NCBI GenBank assembly: GCA_013398955.1
Contig: VWPU01022929.1
Coordinates: forward strand, 1-64,000
Source of the DNA: Callaeas wilsoni
Taxonomy: Eukaryota; Chordata; Aves; Passeriformes; Callaeidae
DNA: 64,000 bases
Direction of reading: 5' to 3'
Under the pieces are notes generated by a model. That model was given only the letters and a program-made list of their open reading frames with translations, did not search any database and was not told where the DNA came from. Below, piece after piece: positions 1-12,318 of this stretch. How positions within the stretch are numbered: position 1 is the stretch's first letter; every line of letters starts with the position of its first letter. The translations under genes were made by a program, and so were the position numbers.

Positions 1-60
1 CCCGCACCGCCCGCACCGCACCCTGCTGACAGGCCGCGGGGCTCCAGCGCAGGGAGCTCA
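1..60. promoter_or_regulatory. CpG-dense edge, possible CpG-island remnant
   Basis: The first 60 bases are strongly GC-rich and carry about seven CpG dinucleotides, whereas the following kilobases carry almost none. This looks like the downstream edge of a CpG island. It could be the promoter or leader exon of PALMD, whose first coding exon lies 24 kb downstream behind a splice acceptor, or belong to an upstream gene. I see no convincing GT donor in the first 150 bases, so I do not call an exon. The link to PALMD is inference. Confidence 0.35.
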
Positions 61-1987
61 TTCTAAAGGAAGTATCCCTAAACTTACAGCATCTGGGCTC
101 CTGTGCAGTCTAAAGATGCAAATCTCGAATAAAGGAGTTGATACTCAAGTCAGTGCAGTTAAAGATTAGCCTTTTAATCTCCTTTAAAATTATTTCTTTA
201 GTAGTATCTAACTTATTTTTCTTATCTTTTCCTGAAGGAAAAATAACTAAGGCAACACAGACAGGAGAATAAAAGGATTTGTAGGAGTTCTACCTGGCCA
301 AGTGAAGAAAAGGCACCTATAAAACTATGTTTTCCACTTCTTTCATGTTTACCTACCCAAAAGATGGGAAGAATTCAAGAAAGAAAGCTAGGAGGTGGTA
401 CCACGACAGAGCTCACCAGCCTTCAGCCTCTGCTGCTGGGAGGCCAAAACTCTGTCCCTAGTGAGTCTCAAAAGTCAGTAGATTCCCCATCAGCAAGGAG
501 CAGACCTTATTTCTAGGTGGCAACCCCAGGCAGCAGGAGTTACCTCGGGGAAATGGGGCACTCTGAACACACCTGGGATCAGCCAAGTCACAGCGCTTGG
601 TCACAGATTGCCACACAGCTGCTGCTCTGTGCCAACCTACTTCTACTCATATTACAAAACATATAGCGATATCCCAGCTGGCCTTTGAATATTTCCACAC
701 AGCAAAGAGATCACATACTGCCAAAGTGGAAAGAATTAAAAAGACCATGTCTTTCTGTTATAGTTCAGAGATTTACCAGTCCCTGAAACCTCCACTGCAA
801 AGGGCCGTGGCCTCTCACATTTCTGACCTGTTCACAATCTCTCTGCTTCCTTAGCTCGTTGTTCCTGACATATCTGTTTAGGGAAGCAGCTTTTCCAGAT
901 TATTCAATTTGTCTCATATACGGCTTGAATAGTTCAAAATGAATATTCCTTTGGCTAAATCCCCTGCAGATTTGATGGAGATATTCTCTGTTATGGAAGT
1001 GTATGTTGAATCCTGCAGAGTCTGAGATATGGCTCAGAGGGCATCCTGTCAAAAACAGAGCCACGTTCCCTCTCGTTCTTTACACACAACTAACTGGATA
1101 AATCGAGGTGTCATGAAACTTGACACAGGAAAATCCAACAGGTGCCATGAAATTTTTGCTTTCAAAACAATTTTGCATGAAACAAAACGTGTATTGGTTA
1201 CATATCCAATATAGCATTTTCATTGTATCTCTAAGAAAATTCAGCATTCCTGATCATAGACGTTCCATTTTAGAATGCATTTGCTGTGTTTTTTCCTGAG
1301 TACTGTCAAGACACAATTTCATTTAAAACAGTTCATCATGTGAAAGTTTATCTTTTTTTTAAGAACAACCTTTAGCACCTGCACACCATTTTTATCTGCT
1401 CAGAAGTTACAGTAAATCACAGTTTTTACCTCACCCGCTAATTTAGTTAGGATATGTCCAGAACAAAGGGCCACAATAAATGCCAAAGCGAGGGCTACAC
1501 CCACTTATAAATCACACAGTGCCAGGTCTCTTAGTTAGCAGGTTAAAAATTTACTAGATTGTAACTGACATACAACACAAGAAGGTCCCTTCAATGATAA
1601 CTGATTTATCAGAGGAAAAGTCTTTAGCAAGTATTCCTTAGCCCACCATGGACATTTCTAAAAGATCTGTTTCCATCTGTTTATCTTAGCCCCAAAAAAG
1701 ACTTCACCTGGATGAAGAAAGCACAATAACATCAAAAGGATTTATAATCTCAGACTCTGCTGCTTCCAGTCCTCTACCTTGTTGCCAATCGCAAAGTGGT
1801 GGTGATAAATGTGACATCAAAATGCAGTCTCACACACTGGTTTCTGAACATCAGCAACAAAAAAGGTAAGATCACAATTTCTTAAAATCTATTTAGGCTG
1901 CATACTGCTCTTAAGGAATGGGTCTATCAAAATCTGCCTTTGCATAGTATCTTGATCCTGCTCTTCATTCTACTTCTCTTCCTAACT

Positions 1988-2001
1988 AAAAAAAAAAAAA
2001 A
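1988..2001. repeat. A14 homopolymer
   Basis: A run of 14 A residues in non-coding sequence. No flanking retroposon body is recognisable. Confidence 0.9.
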
Positions 2002-5000
2002 TCGTAGTTTATACATCTACAGTTATGATGTGGATCTGGTGTATGACTTCTTGTGCTTTCAGATGTGGGAGGAAAGGACAGAGAACTATTTGTATGAATG
2101 CACTGTAACCTCAATGCATTTGTGCCAGCTCGCTTTCAAAGGCAGAGCTACACAAATATCAAAATATGTGTGTGCCAGTCACTACAGCTGTTCCTGAGAG
2201 ACGAGGGGGAAATGGTGAGAAAGGGTAGGAAGGTAGAGAAGAGAGAAGACGGTGTTACTGAAATGTAGTTGGATTTAATCTAATTGCTCTAAACCTGCTT
2301 CTGTGACATGAAATACTACTAGAGAGTGACTTTGAACACAGAAAATTATGGTGGTCACTGTGCTGATTTAGCCATCAGCAAAGCAGCAATGCATAGCAAT
2401 AATCCAAATTTACATAGATACACAGATCCTGTGGTTTGGCCTTAATTTAAATCAGATTTTTTGCTGTCAGAACTAGAAAAATTTATTTTAATATGCGAGT
2501 CTAGTTAGCCAGTTCTAGTTTAAACATTTTGTATGATCAGGAAAAGCATCAAAAAGCACAGTGAGGAGAGCCATCACCAAGTAACAAATAGATACATACA
2601 AGGAATGTATAAACAAATACTACTTCTGCTTTCCTCTGTGCATATTCTTTGGACCTCAGAGCTATATCCAGCAATGGATTTCCTGAAACATCCCCCACAC
2701 TGAGTTTCCAGCTGTCTCATGTGATGATTCCATTATCAGAAGTCACATTCTCATAAGGATTTTGTCTGACCTAACTTCTCAGTCTCTAACCTCCGTAAAT
2801 TACAATTTCCGCTCTGCTTTTCTCACTCTCAAAATTGGTTATTTCACCTTTCAACACTCTACCACCTTAACCTTCTCTTTAAGTTGCTGAAAAAAGATAA
2901 TTTAAATCTTCTCCTTCTTGCCTCTTAAATTATATCCTCAGATTGAAATAAAAGGACAATCCCAATTTTCTCTGTTGTATTTTGCCCCTCCCTAGCCCCA
3001 ATCTGTCTATGGATGCCTGCACAGACAGAGCTTTTCTTTTGTATGGAGACATTTCCCCTGACTATTTACCTTTCTGTCACACCCTGCTTTAATAGTGATA
3101 CACAGAATATTAATTTCAGATTTAAGTCTCAGAGAAGAAAATTAACCACAGTGATTTTTGCCTGCTTGTGATAAATTATAGCCTTTGACATTCATTGTTT
3201 TGGATCTGTTTTGGTACAGATATTTGTCTGTTTTAGGAAAATAAGCAGATGAATTAGGAATTGGTTTAGAAATTACCAAGTTTCTCCCATGCTTTCACTA
3301 TAGCTGTTGGTATTCATTATTTCATTTCAATCATACACATAACATAAAATATGGGATTTTTTCCTTTAATATGTTACATTACAAATCAAATTTAAGTGTC
3401 TCCATGCAGATTACATAGGAATGTAGAATCTCAGTTCCACTGTCAATCACACACCATACATATCACAATAGATATATCAATGCTTTACACAAGGCACCCA
3501 AACACACTGCATGAAAGGACACAATGATGAGAAAGGAAAAATCAAAGCTGATCAATGTGGCATGAATCCTAGGACACTTTGCTGAACTTTGAAATCTACC
3601 CTACTTTTATGGTGAAGCTTGCACATGGAATTGGTGGAATGACATTCTTCCACAAACTTCTGAAAAATACTGGCATGAAATTAGTTTAATCTCAGGATAC
3701 CTGTCTCAACGAAGAACTCCTCTGCTAACTTCCTGTCAGAGGTATTAAGCAGATGCAGGTTAATGTAGTGAAGATTTTTATTGACTATGGTTTTAAAAAT
3801 ATCACTTGTCCTAAAAATTACAATATATCCAACCTCAGGCACAGTGAATGCTGAAATCAAATTCTGGCAGCATTAGTCCAATGAATGGCCATTGATTTCT
3901 AGAGCTCTCTGAGGAGAGAACATATAAAGTTGTCTTGGTATTTGCGTGCTTCTGTTGGCGAAATATCACGGTAAATTCCTCTCAGAAATCCATGAGCTAG
4001 AAAAACATAAAGGTTTTCCAGATTTTCAGCAGTGCTATAGTGCCATTCCTTTTCTAGTTTGCATCAGAAAAATGTTTTTTGAAAAAATTCCTGGTGAGAC
4101 TGTGTCAGAAGTGAGAGAACGTGGCTCTGGTAGAGCAGAAGGCAGAGGGCAAACAGCAGCCCTGTGAGTGCCTGGCACTGTCCGTGTCACCTTCAGCCTG
4201 GGACTTGTGCAAATCAGTCACGACCAGCTCTGCAGCTGATGGCAAGGTTTATGGGCACACCGAGAAACAGGAGCCTGTATGATTTCATTAGCTTAACTAC
4301 TCAAAAGCAGGAAAGAAAAGGCATACTAGGTCTTGCCACGAAAGTCTGAAGGTAAAAGGGTTCAGGGGAGGGTAGGAAGGCTGGGTGTTGAGGGGAGGCC
4401 TGGACTGACTCAGAGTGACAGCAGTAACAGCCTGTTCGACTGCGGTCTATCAGTGCACACAATTTCCAGCAGTGCTGCAGAGCAGGGCTCAGCAGTGGTA
4501 ATCATAACTCAACACCTTTCCAGCTGTTTCCAGGTGGTGTTTTCTGTAACAAAACAGAGTAACTTTATGAAAGCATTTGAATCAGAGCAAACTGGTACTC
4601 ACAGAACATGATCACAACTTAAGAGAGATGCTTCTATTTATTTAAAGATACTTCAGGTTTTGAAATTCCAGTGGGAATTCACAATCTGCAATGGAAGTAG
4701 TGTCAGGTTCTCCAGTACTATGCATTTCCATACATGCAAAAGGACAATGTGACTGACTCCTAGCTAACACTACAAAGGCGTGGCTATAGGGTTTTTTCCC
4801 ACCTACAGTTTTCTACTATATATGTAGAACCAAACCTTCACTTATTATAATTTTAGAAAATATTCCTTTGCTTATCCTAAAGCCAACACACTTCTCCTAT
4901 TCCTTTTAATTCCTGCACACCTTGAAGTACCTTTGTCCACACTGATTACTAAGGAGGCTCCCAGAGCCAAGTTTCCTGGAGGCTGATGGCAGGCAGTGAG

Positions 5001-8000
5001 TATGAAAGGGAAGCTGCCAGTGAGCAGCACTTACCTGTTAGCCATTAGCTAGGGAGATTCCCACTCCATCTGTTGCCTGAGATAGATTTCAACGGAAAGA
5101 TTACTCAGATTTGATAAGGAATATTCCCAGCTTGGGAAGGACTCATGCTTAGTAGATGGTAATAATATTAGTCTAATATTTAAAGTGTGCCAAGCAGTGC
5201 AAACAGGTTAAAATATTTCATTATGGATTCATTGAGGTATAAATTAACTCAGTGGTGCCATGCTGATAGTTTAATTCTCAAATTCATACGTAATTTTCTA
5301 CTTTGGATGAGCCAGGCATTGATTGAAATAGTCAACATAGACCTGTGAACAAATGAAATTACGGAAGAGGAGGTGAATTTTTTCCACGTTTACTTTATAA
5401 CATTGTACTTCCTTTCAGTCTATAATATAATCCCAGAAATGAGCATACCAAAGCAATTTTCAGGCAATTAACACGTATAAGAAAGACTTTGGAGAGATCA
5501 TTGACATAGCAAACACTTGACAGGCCTGCCAATGAATGTTCTTATGAAAATAAACCCATAGAAGCTGCTGAAGTTCTTTAATGTCTCGAAATGTCTGCTG
5601 GGGTCCAGACACCAAGTGATAGATGACTTGTCACACACTATTCCTACAAAGCAACCATTTCTAGCAGTTACATCATCTCTATAAATATGCAAACAAACTT
5701 ATACAAAACAGGACTTTTTGCTGGTATTTTTACTTGTACTTGTTCTGGCAAATGCCCCATGAAAGCTACAGAAAAGCATGGCTCCCCCTGTAATATATAT
5801 ACATAAACAGAACTACCATTCAATTAATAATCAATTTCCTAATCTGATTTTAAGGCAGGGAGATCACAATATCTTAGTATTTAACAATGAAATCTGGTCT
5901 GTCTAAAGCTTGTTGCAGAAAGTTGGAATATTTTTTACATGTCCATTTACTTGTAGCTTCATTTGTGCAGTTCTATTTTTTAAATGTGCAAAACTGCCTT
6001 AACTATACAATTATTCCATACAGTAGGTTGATCTGAGAAATAACTCAAGATAGCAGCATTTTCTATCCTGAACAAAATTCTGTACAACTCCGGCTGCAAA
6101 TTGCAGAAAAGGAATAAACACTAGTTGTGCTTTTTTGGCAGGCCTGAAAATACTGCTTCAAGAACAAAAAAGGCCAGATTTGTAGGATCCTGAACCCCTG
6201 TCAAAAAAATTACACAAGACTTCTTTTAAGTAGGTTACAGACATCTCTGTCACTGTGGTTGCACCCGTATTACCTGACCTACTCCCAGGTATAGAACAGC
6301 ATCAACCAGCTAAAAGTACATCAGGACAGAGGCTCAGAGATCCTTGCACTTTAAGGGCGATACATGGAGGTGGACAAGTGGCCCTTGAGCCCAATTCTAA
6401 AGTTTCTGCTGATGACTACAATGGAATTTGGGTGTGAACCCATTCACCTTCAATTCCTCTATCTAGAATGTGATAAGACCAAGCCAACAATTCAGGCTAC
6501 AGTTGTGCTTATACTGAATGCCTATTAAATGCCTTCTTTTCCTGTTTGCCACATTTCCTTTTTTAAAAGGCCATCCTGGAGGAATAAAGAACTCGAAAGC
6601 AAAATATAATAATAACCTTTCACATTTCATAATGAGATGTTTAGACCACTCATCTTTCTTCATATTACCAAACATTTTTCCAGCTCACAGCTATTTCAAA
6701 GATGTATTTGAGGTCTGGGCACACACAGTGCTTTGTTTCTATATTTATGGTAAGATCTTTGTATGTAAAGATTACAGATATTTTCCATTTTCAAATAGAT
6801 AGCATTACAACTTGCTTCATTCGGAAGAAAGTTTCCATTAGTCTGGAAACAGCTAATGTTGGCAGTGCTAGCTGAGCAAACAGTAAACTGGAAAATACAG
6901 CAGATGTTACATGAGAGAGAATAAAGTAGGAAAATTAACAAACATTTGTCTCCAAGCCTGGGCTTGCCCATCAGTTAGTTTCGCTGTGACGGCCTCCCAG
7001 AAGCAAGTAGTTGAAGGCAAGTATTTGTCTGCTACATAAACTAGAATGCCAAGTATTTGCAACTTGCTCTAGGTTGCAAGAGATGTGAGTTAATCCTGTT
7101 GAAATCATTATAATGTGATGCTAAAGCTGGGGTATTGGGGAAAACTACCATGGGGATTATCAGGTACAGAAAAATCAATTCTCCAAGAAAAAAGCCATCA
7201 CAAGGAATATAGGGCAGCTAGTGGTAAAAAATCTGAACATGGGTTATGCTCTTCCTAGCGGGATCATACAAACATTTATGCAAACAACTTCCACTACTTT
7301 TTGTGTCAGCTAAAGATATAGATAAAATAAGTCCCTACATTAAGAATTAGGGGAAAGGAGAACAAATATTTTTCCCTGCTAGTAACCTTGACTGCAACCT
7401 AGGTGAAAGACTGTAAAGACACCAGGCCTGACCATGACTTTTTACACACAGCAGAGAGGATGAGGTAAAGACACAGCAATCAAATAGTAAAAAGAACCCT
7501 ATGAAGTCTTTTGGGCATCAAGAGACCTTTAAATGCAATAGTAGACACAAAACATTGTCACAGAAATGCCTTTTACCCTAGCTGACCCATCTCCTCATTT
7601 TCCCACAGCATGCTGATGGTCTAGGCATGATTCTTAATTGTTTCATGAGATTTTTTTCATGTTTCACTGAAAACTGAGAAAAGGCAAAACCATGTCTTTG
7701 CAAATGCAGCTTTTGAACAGGCAGCAGCATGACTCATCATGAATAATGAAAAGCCATGCTAAACACTGCAACCATCAGAGAAAAGCTCTCAAAAGGGATT
7801 CTCCTGTGAGATTCTGCACAGCCTTTACACTAAGAACCTTGGGATTTAGTACAGTTATAACTCCTCCGACTTCAGAGATACCCAAAGAATGAATACCTGT
7901 TTGTTTCGGTAATGGCTGACTAGCCAAAAATGAAACCCAAAAGGCTCAGGAAATGCCAAGGTAATCTTATGTCCTTTCCCCCTCATACAGCAAGTATAGA

Positions 8001-11000
8001 GGTCCCAGTTGACTGCGAAATACCCAGGATTATGTGTGTCTTGAATGTCATTAGTCAATGCTGCTGCAGCTAGAAATCAAAGATTTATGTTCTCAAAAGA
8101 ACTTTTTGGCAGAGACTCCCAATTGCACTGCAGAGTAATTCAATGTACTGAAGCACATCAATGCAGTTTCTTTTGTGTATTTGCCCCCTGCCCAAATAGT
8201 TCTCTATAGACTTAATACTTAACTGTCATTTCTGATATCCTCTGTCTCCAGGCAACAAGCATGAACTTGAATATGCTCAGACAGATTTTGTAATTATATG
8301 TTTTGAACTACTAATGCTTAATTTCTAGGTGCTCTTTACCTCCTCAGCTCCTGCATCGAAGAGATAACCATGCCCTAGGATTGCTCAATTGAGTCCAAAA
8401 AGAGTCAGCAAATTCCTTACAAGATGGGACCTTTTTCTAATTAATCCTTGTATTTCAAAACATTTTTTTGCATAGTGAAACATAACTAAACTCTCTTTAT
8501 CAACATATTACTCTACTAAGAATTGGAATCCAGAGATGCTTAAAATAGTAATGGATGACTGCTGTTTTGGTATTTGATTGTGATCTGTGCAAAACTGAGC
8601 ATGAAGATGGAGAGAGTCCATTCCCTAAGTGGGATTTTTGCCTGAAGTTCAAGAATTTTTTTTCAAAATAAACACTTTCAAGACGTTCACAGAGTACACA
8701 GAAATTACCTTCCTGAAGTAAGAACTGCAGTAAGAAGAGATGAATTCCCATCTACCCAGAGCTTTTCAAGGGCTTCCAGGCAGAGGCTAAATCCAGGTTA
8801 TTACTCCCAGCATAACTCTACAACATCTCTCAAAATAACAGACAATGATAATGTTCCTTACAAAGTCAATGCTAGGAGAGTAAAGATTGTATTTGTATTT
8901 GTATGTGTCTTTACAAAGACACTCACAAGAAACATTGTTTTAGAAAACTACCCCCAGGAGTCTATGAATGAGCCAAAAACTACCTTAAGCATGCCACTGA
9001 AAATTACTTCTAGCTTTCCAAGCAATTTTGAGCACTACAAGAGTAATGTTCCTTTGGCTAACTACCTCAGTGCAGATGAGGTGCTAAACCCTTTGGCTGG
9101 CCCCTCCATCAGCCCAAGCTTGCAATATCCCAATGGATGCTATAAAGAAATTACATTGCACAGCCAGAACCTTCTTTAATAAATTTGATCTCTACGAATA
9201 ATAAAACTACTCCCCCCCCACCCCAAACCCCAGGAGCAAACTTTGTGCTGTACCTCAGAGGACTAAAGCTCTTTGGAACCTCACGCTGCTTGACAGTCCC
9301 CAAAGCTGCTCACAAACAGACCTGATTCTGTGCATTGTTGACAGAAAATTGAAGGTTTCACATCAGTTTTAGGGGACTTGGACTAGATGTGAACTGGTGA
9401 ACAGACACAGAGGGGTCAGGCTCTATAAATTGAGGTGTCATAAATTCCAGGTTCCATATATTTAAGTCCTAGACACATTGAGTTGTTAATAACAATTTCC
9501 CCATGCTGCAGGCTGGAAGGATCACAGTCACTATGAGGTGTGTGCTAGTACCCTCACGGCTCACAGAGTCACGGTGGAAAGCACCTACGGACACTTCCTT
9601 GGCAACATTAGTTTAATCCAGTATGGAAAGCAAAGGGGGACTGCTGGGACCCTCAGAAAGAACCATCATCACATCAGGACTTCAAAAGAGGAAGAACTCT
9701 CTCTTACTTTAGATGCCATCTCAAGCAGTGTCTTTCTGCTCTCGATGAGTTTCATGTGGTCTGATGATTGTGTCACTGTGTTGTTTCCACACAGCTACTG
9801 TGTCATCCCATATTTACCTGTCAGAACACAACATGGCCCTCTTTCATAGGCAGTGAAGATGCCAGGTCTGATGGAACATGTCTAGAATCTCCCCACCCAC
9901 CACAGACAGCCAAGCTCTACAAGCCCTAGCAGGTTCATCCCGGGAGGAACGCCAGTTTCTGTTTCCTTTTTTGAAAGTGCTTCCTTCACTGCAGCTGAAC
10001 AAGTAATACTGGATGTGCTGTTGGTCAACCTTTCATGCTCTTACTTCTCCTGCAAACAGTGGTTGATAGAAGTTTACTACTGTTTTTACTGATGCTACAC
10101 CAGCTCCTGCTCTATGTTCCTCCTGTAACTCAATTCCTTTGTCAGAATGAGGTATCAGCTGAGCAAGCCCTGCCTCATTCCCAGTGTGGGAGCTGAACTG
10201 CTGATCAAAGAGCTTTCAGGCTTTGTTATTATATACCTGATGAAGGCCAGACAAAAGGCCAAACTATAGATCATGAAACTGCTTCTTCAGCAATTTACTT
10301 TCTCATGTATCAGTTAACTTTTTCCTAGTGTTCATCATGATCTCTGAACCTCATATCATCTTCCCTGGTTTAGGTGTTTTTGAGGTTCCAATTGCAATTA
10401 GATGTCTTCCAGAAGTTCAAGCATGATCTATTTGAATGTTTGCAGAGGTGTTAAGGTACATTTATAAGTTAGTCACTGACATGAAGTAGCACCAAAAATA
10501 AAATGAAAACAAATTAATCAAAAGCGAGTAGTGGGGTTCCTGTATGCTTTCCTAATTTTTTCTTTTTCTGGTCTTAAATACACGTTCCGGGGTTAATTCT
10601 CTCCTCATCTTGCACATTTGTTAGTACTACAGCTTAGAGAAATGTCCCACTACAAATGACCATTCATCAGAAACGTCAGTTTACTATCATATTTGTGTGT
10701 TTGGGACCATGACACACTATGCTCTACCCTTCCCATTAAATTTTGTAACCTTTCAGGTAATGAAACATTTTGCATCTACCCCAAACTGGAAGGTATTGTT
10801 AGGAAAGAACACCATAAAAACCCTAAGTCAGGCTATTGTCTAGAATAAATACAGACAGCTGAGTTAGAAAAGGAATTATCTAGTTACAGCTAAAGTTAAG
10901 GGAGTAAGGCTAAATAATTCCAGCTAGTTTTATGTGAGCTTTAGTCACAGTGAACATTGAATCATGTTATGTTATTTAAAGTACATTAAACACATTTTCT

Positions 11001-11401
11001 AACAGCACACTTTGCCTGGTATTGGTTAGGTCTCTAACATCATCAGAAAAGGTAGCACATACAAGGCATGACAGATTCAAACCAGGACTTCTATGAAGAC
11101 CCCTTTCACTTTCTTAGTTTATAAGCTCACCACTAGCACCACTGTCCTCCCAAATGCTTGTGAAACACCCAGTATGACTGGACCACAATATGCAACCCTG
11201 GTGGTAAAAGACTGCACTGTCAGTGAGTAGTCAGATGTCTGAGTGAAGGAGCAGTTATTTAGAGATACATATGTAAGAGGAATATCTGCATTTATGGATT
11301 TTACATTTCTACATACGCATTTTAGTAACATGCATGCCTCATCACCAAACCCTGCGCCGTCATCTGTTAACGCATGACATCAGTCTGGCTGCTCATTTAG
11401 A

Positions 11402-11480
11402 AAGGGCAGTAGATGAGATCACAGTCATTAAGGGCTGGAAAATACCTCTAAGATCAGCTGAACTATAGCCCTCTGTGAAG
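11402..11480. mobile_element. Degraded CR1-like LINE fragment
   Basis: The segment around 11415-11460 reads like the familiar avian CR1 block in which 'cattaagg' is followed by 'tggaaaa' and 'acctctaagatca'. This similarity is from memory of the CR1 consensus. The match decays quickly afterwards, so this is an old, short, inactive fragment without coding capacity. CR1 is the dominant LINE of birds and other sauropsids, which supports the organism assignment. Exact limits are uncertain. Confidence 0.55.
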
Positions 11481-12292
11481 ACAGTCAGCCTGCTACACTC
11501 AGTGTCAGCGTGCAATGAACTGAGAAGTCAGCCAAGGCACACACAGAGACCTTTTTTGAGAGGGACTAAATCACATGACAGGACCTCCCCTTGGCAAACC
11601 AACAGGGCCAGGCTGCTTTTAGCAAGGACTGCTACTCCTGAAAAAGGATGGTAATGGCATAAAATGATTAGCATAGGAGACTGTTCAAGGGCAATGCACA
11701 TTTGCTAACGATGACTACAGTACATTAGCCTGCTGCTGGGTCCATGCCATCCAAAATAATTTGTTAAAAGATAAAGTTCTGGAGACCAATAAGGCACAGA
11801 GGCCTATTGCAACAGAAACAAATTAGAACAGAGACACCCTTTGAAACATAGGCAGCTTATACTTCATGATGAGCACTTGCTTATGAGTTCTAGGGTTTTC
11901 AACAAAAATCAAGCAGCTGCTTCCATTGTCTTCTGGGCTGGGCTGGCCTGAGTTTTGGTAGCACAGTTTTGGCAGTGTTCCATTTTTACTAAGGCTGGTG
12001 GCAATTTTTGTTTTGCATGGATATCTATAAATGAAAAGGCTGTTCAAAGTGATTTTTTTCCAACATTTATTTTACCAAATGACCAACCATCATTTTAGGT
12101 ACATTCCAAATTCAAACATCATCTAAATTGCTGTGCAAGGAACAGTCCATATTCATCAGTGGCACACTTCTCTGTCAGCTAGGAGAGTACCATTCTGCCC
12201 ATCTGTCAGATGGGAAGCAGGAAATACATAGAGAAGCAGGGCTAATTTTCCTGACTTACACAGATTCATTCACAATTCGCCTTGGCTCATGA

Positions 12293-12318
12293 AAAGACAG
12301 TGAAAAGACACTGTCTTT
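12293..12318. repeat. Perfect 10-bp inverted repeat (hairpin)
   Basis: Arms AAAGACAGTG (12293-12302) and CACTGTCTTT (12309-12318) are exact reverse complements around a 6-base A-rich loop. The unit 'gaaaagaca' also occurs twice here in direct orientation, so the hairpin may have arisen from local duplication. No function is evident. Confidence 0.7.
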
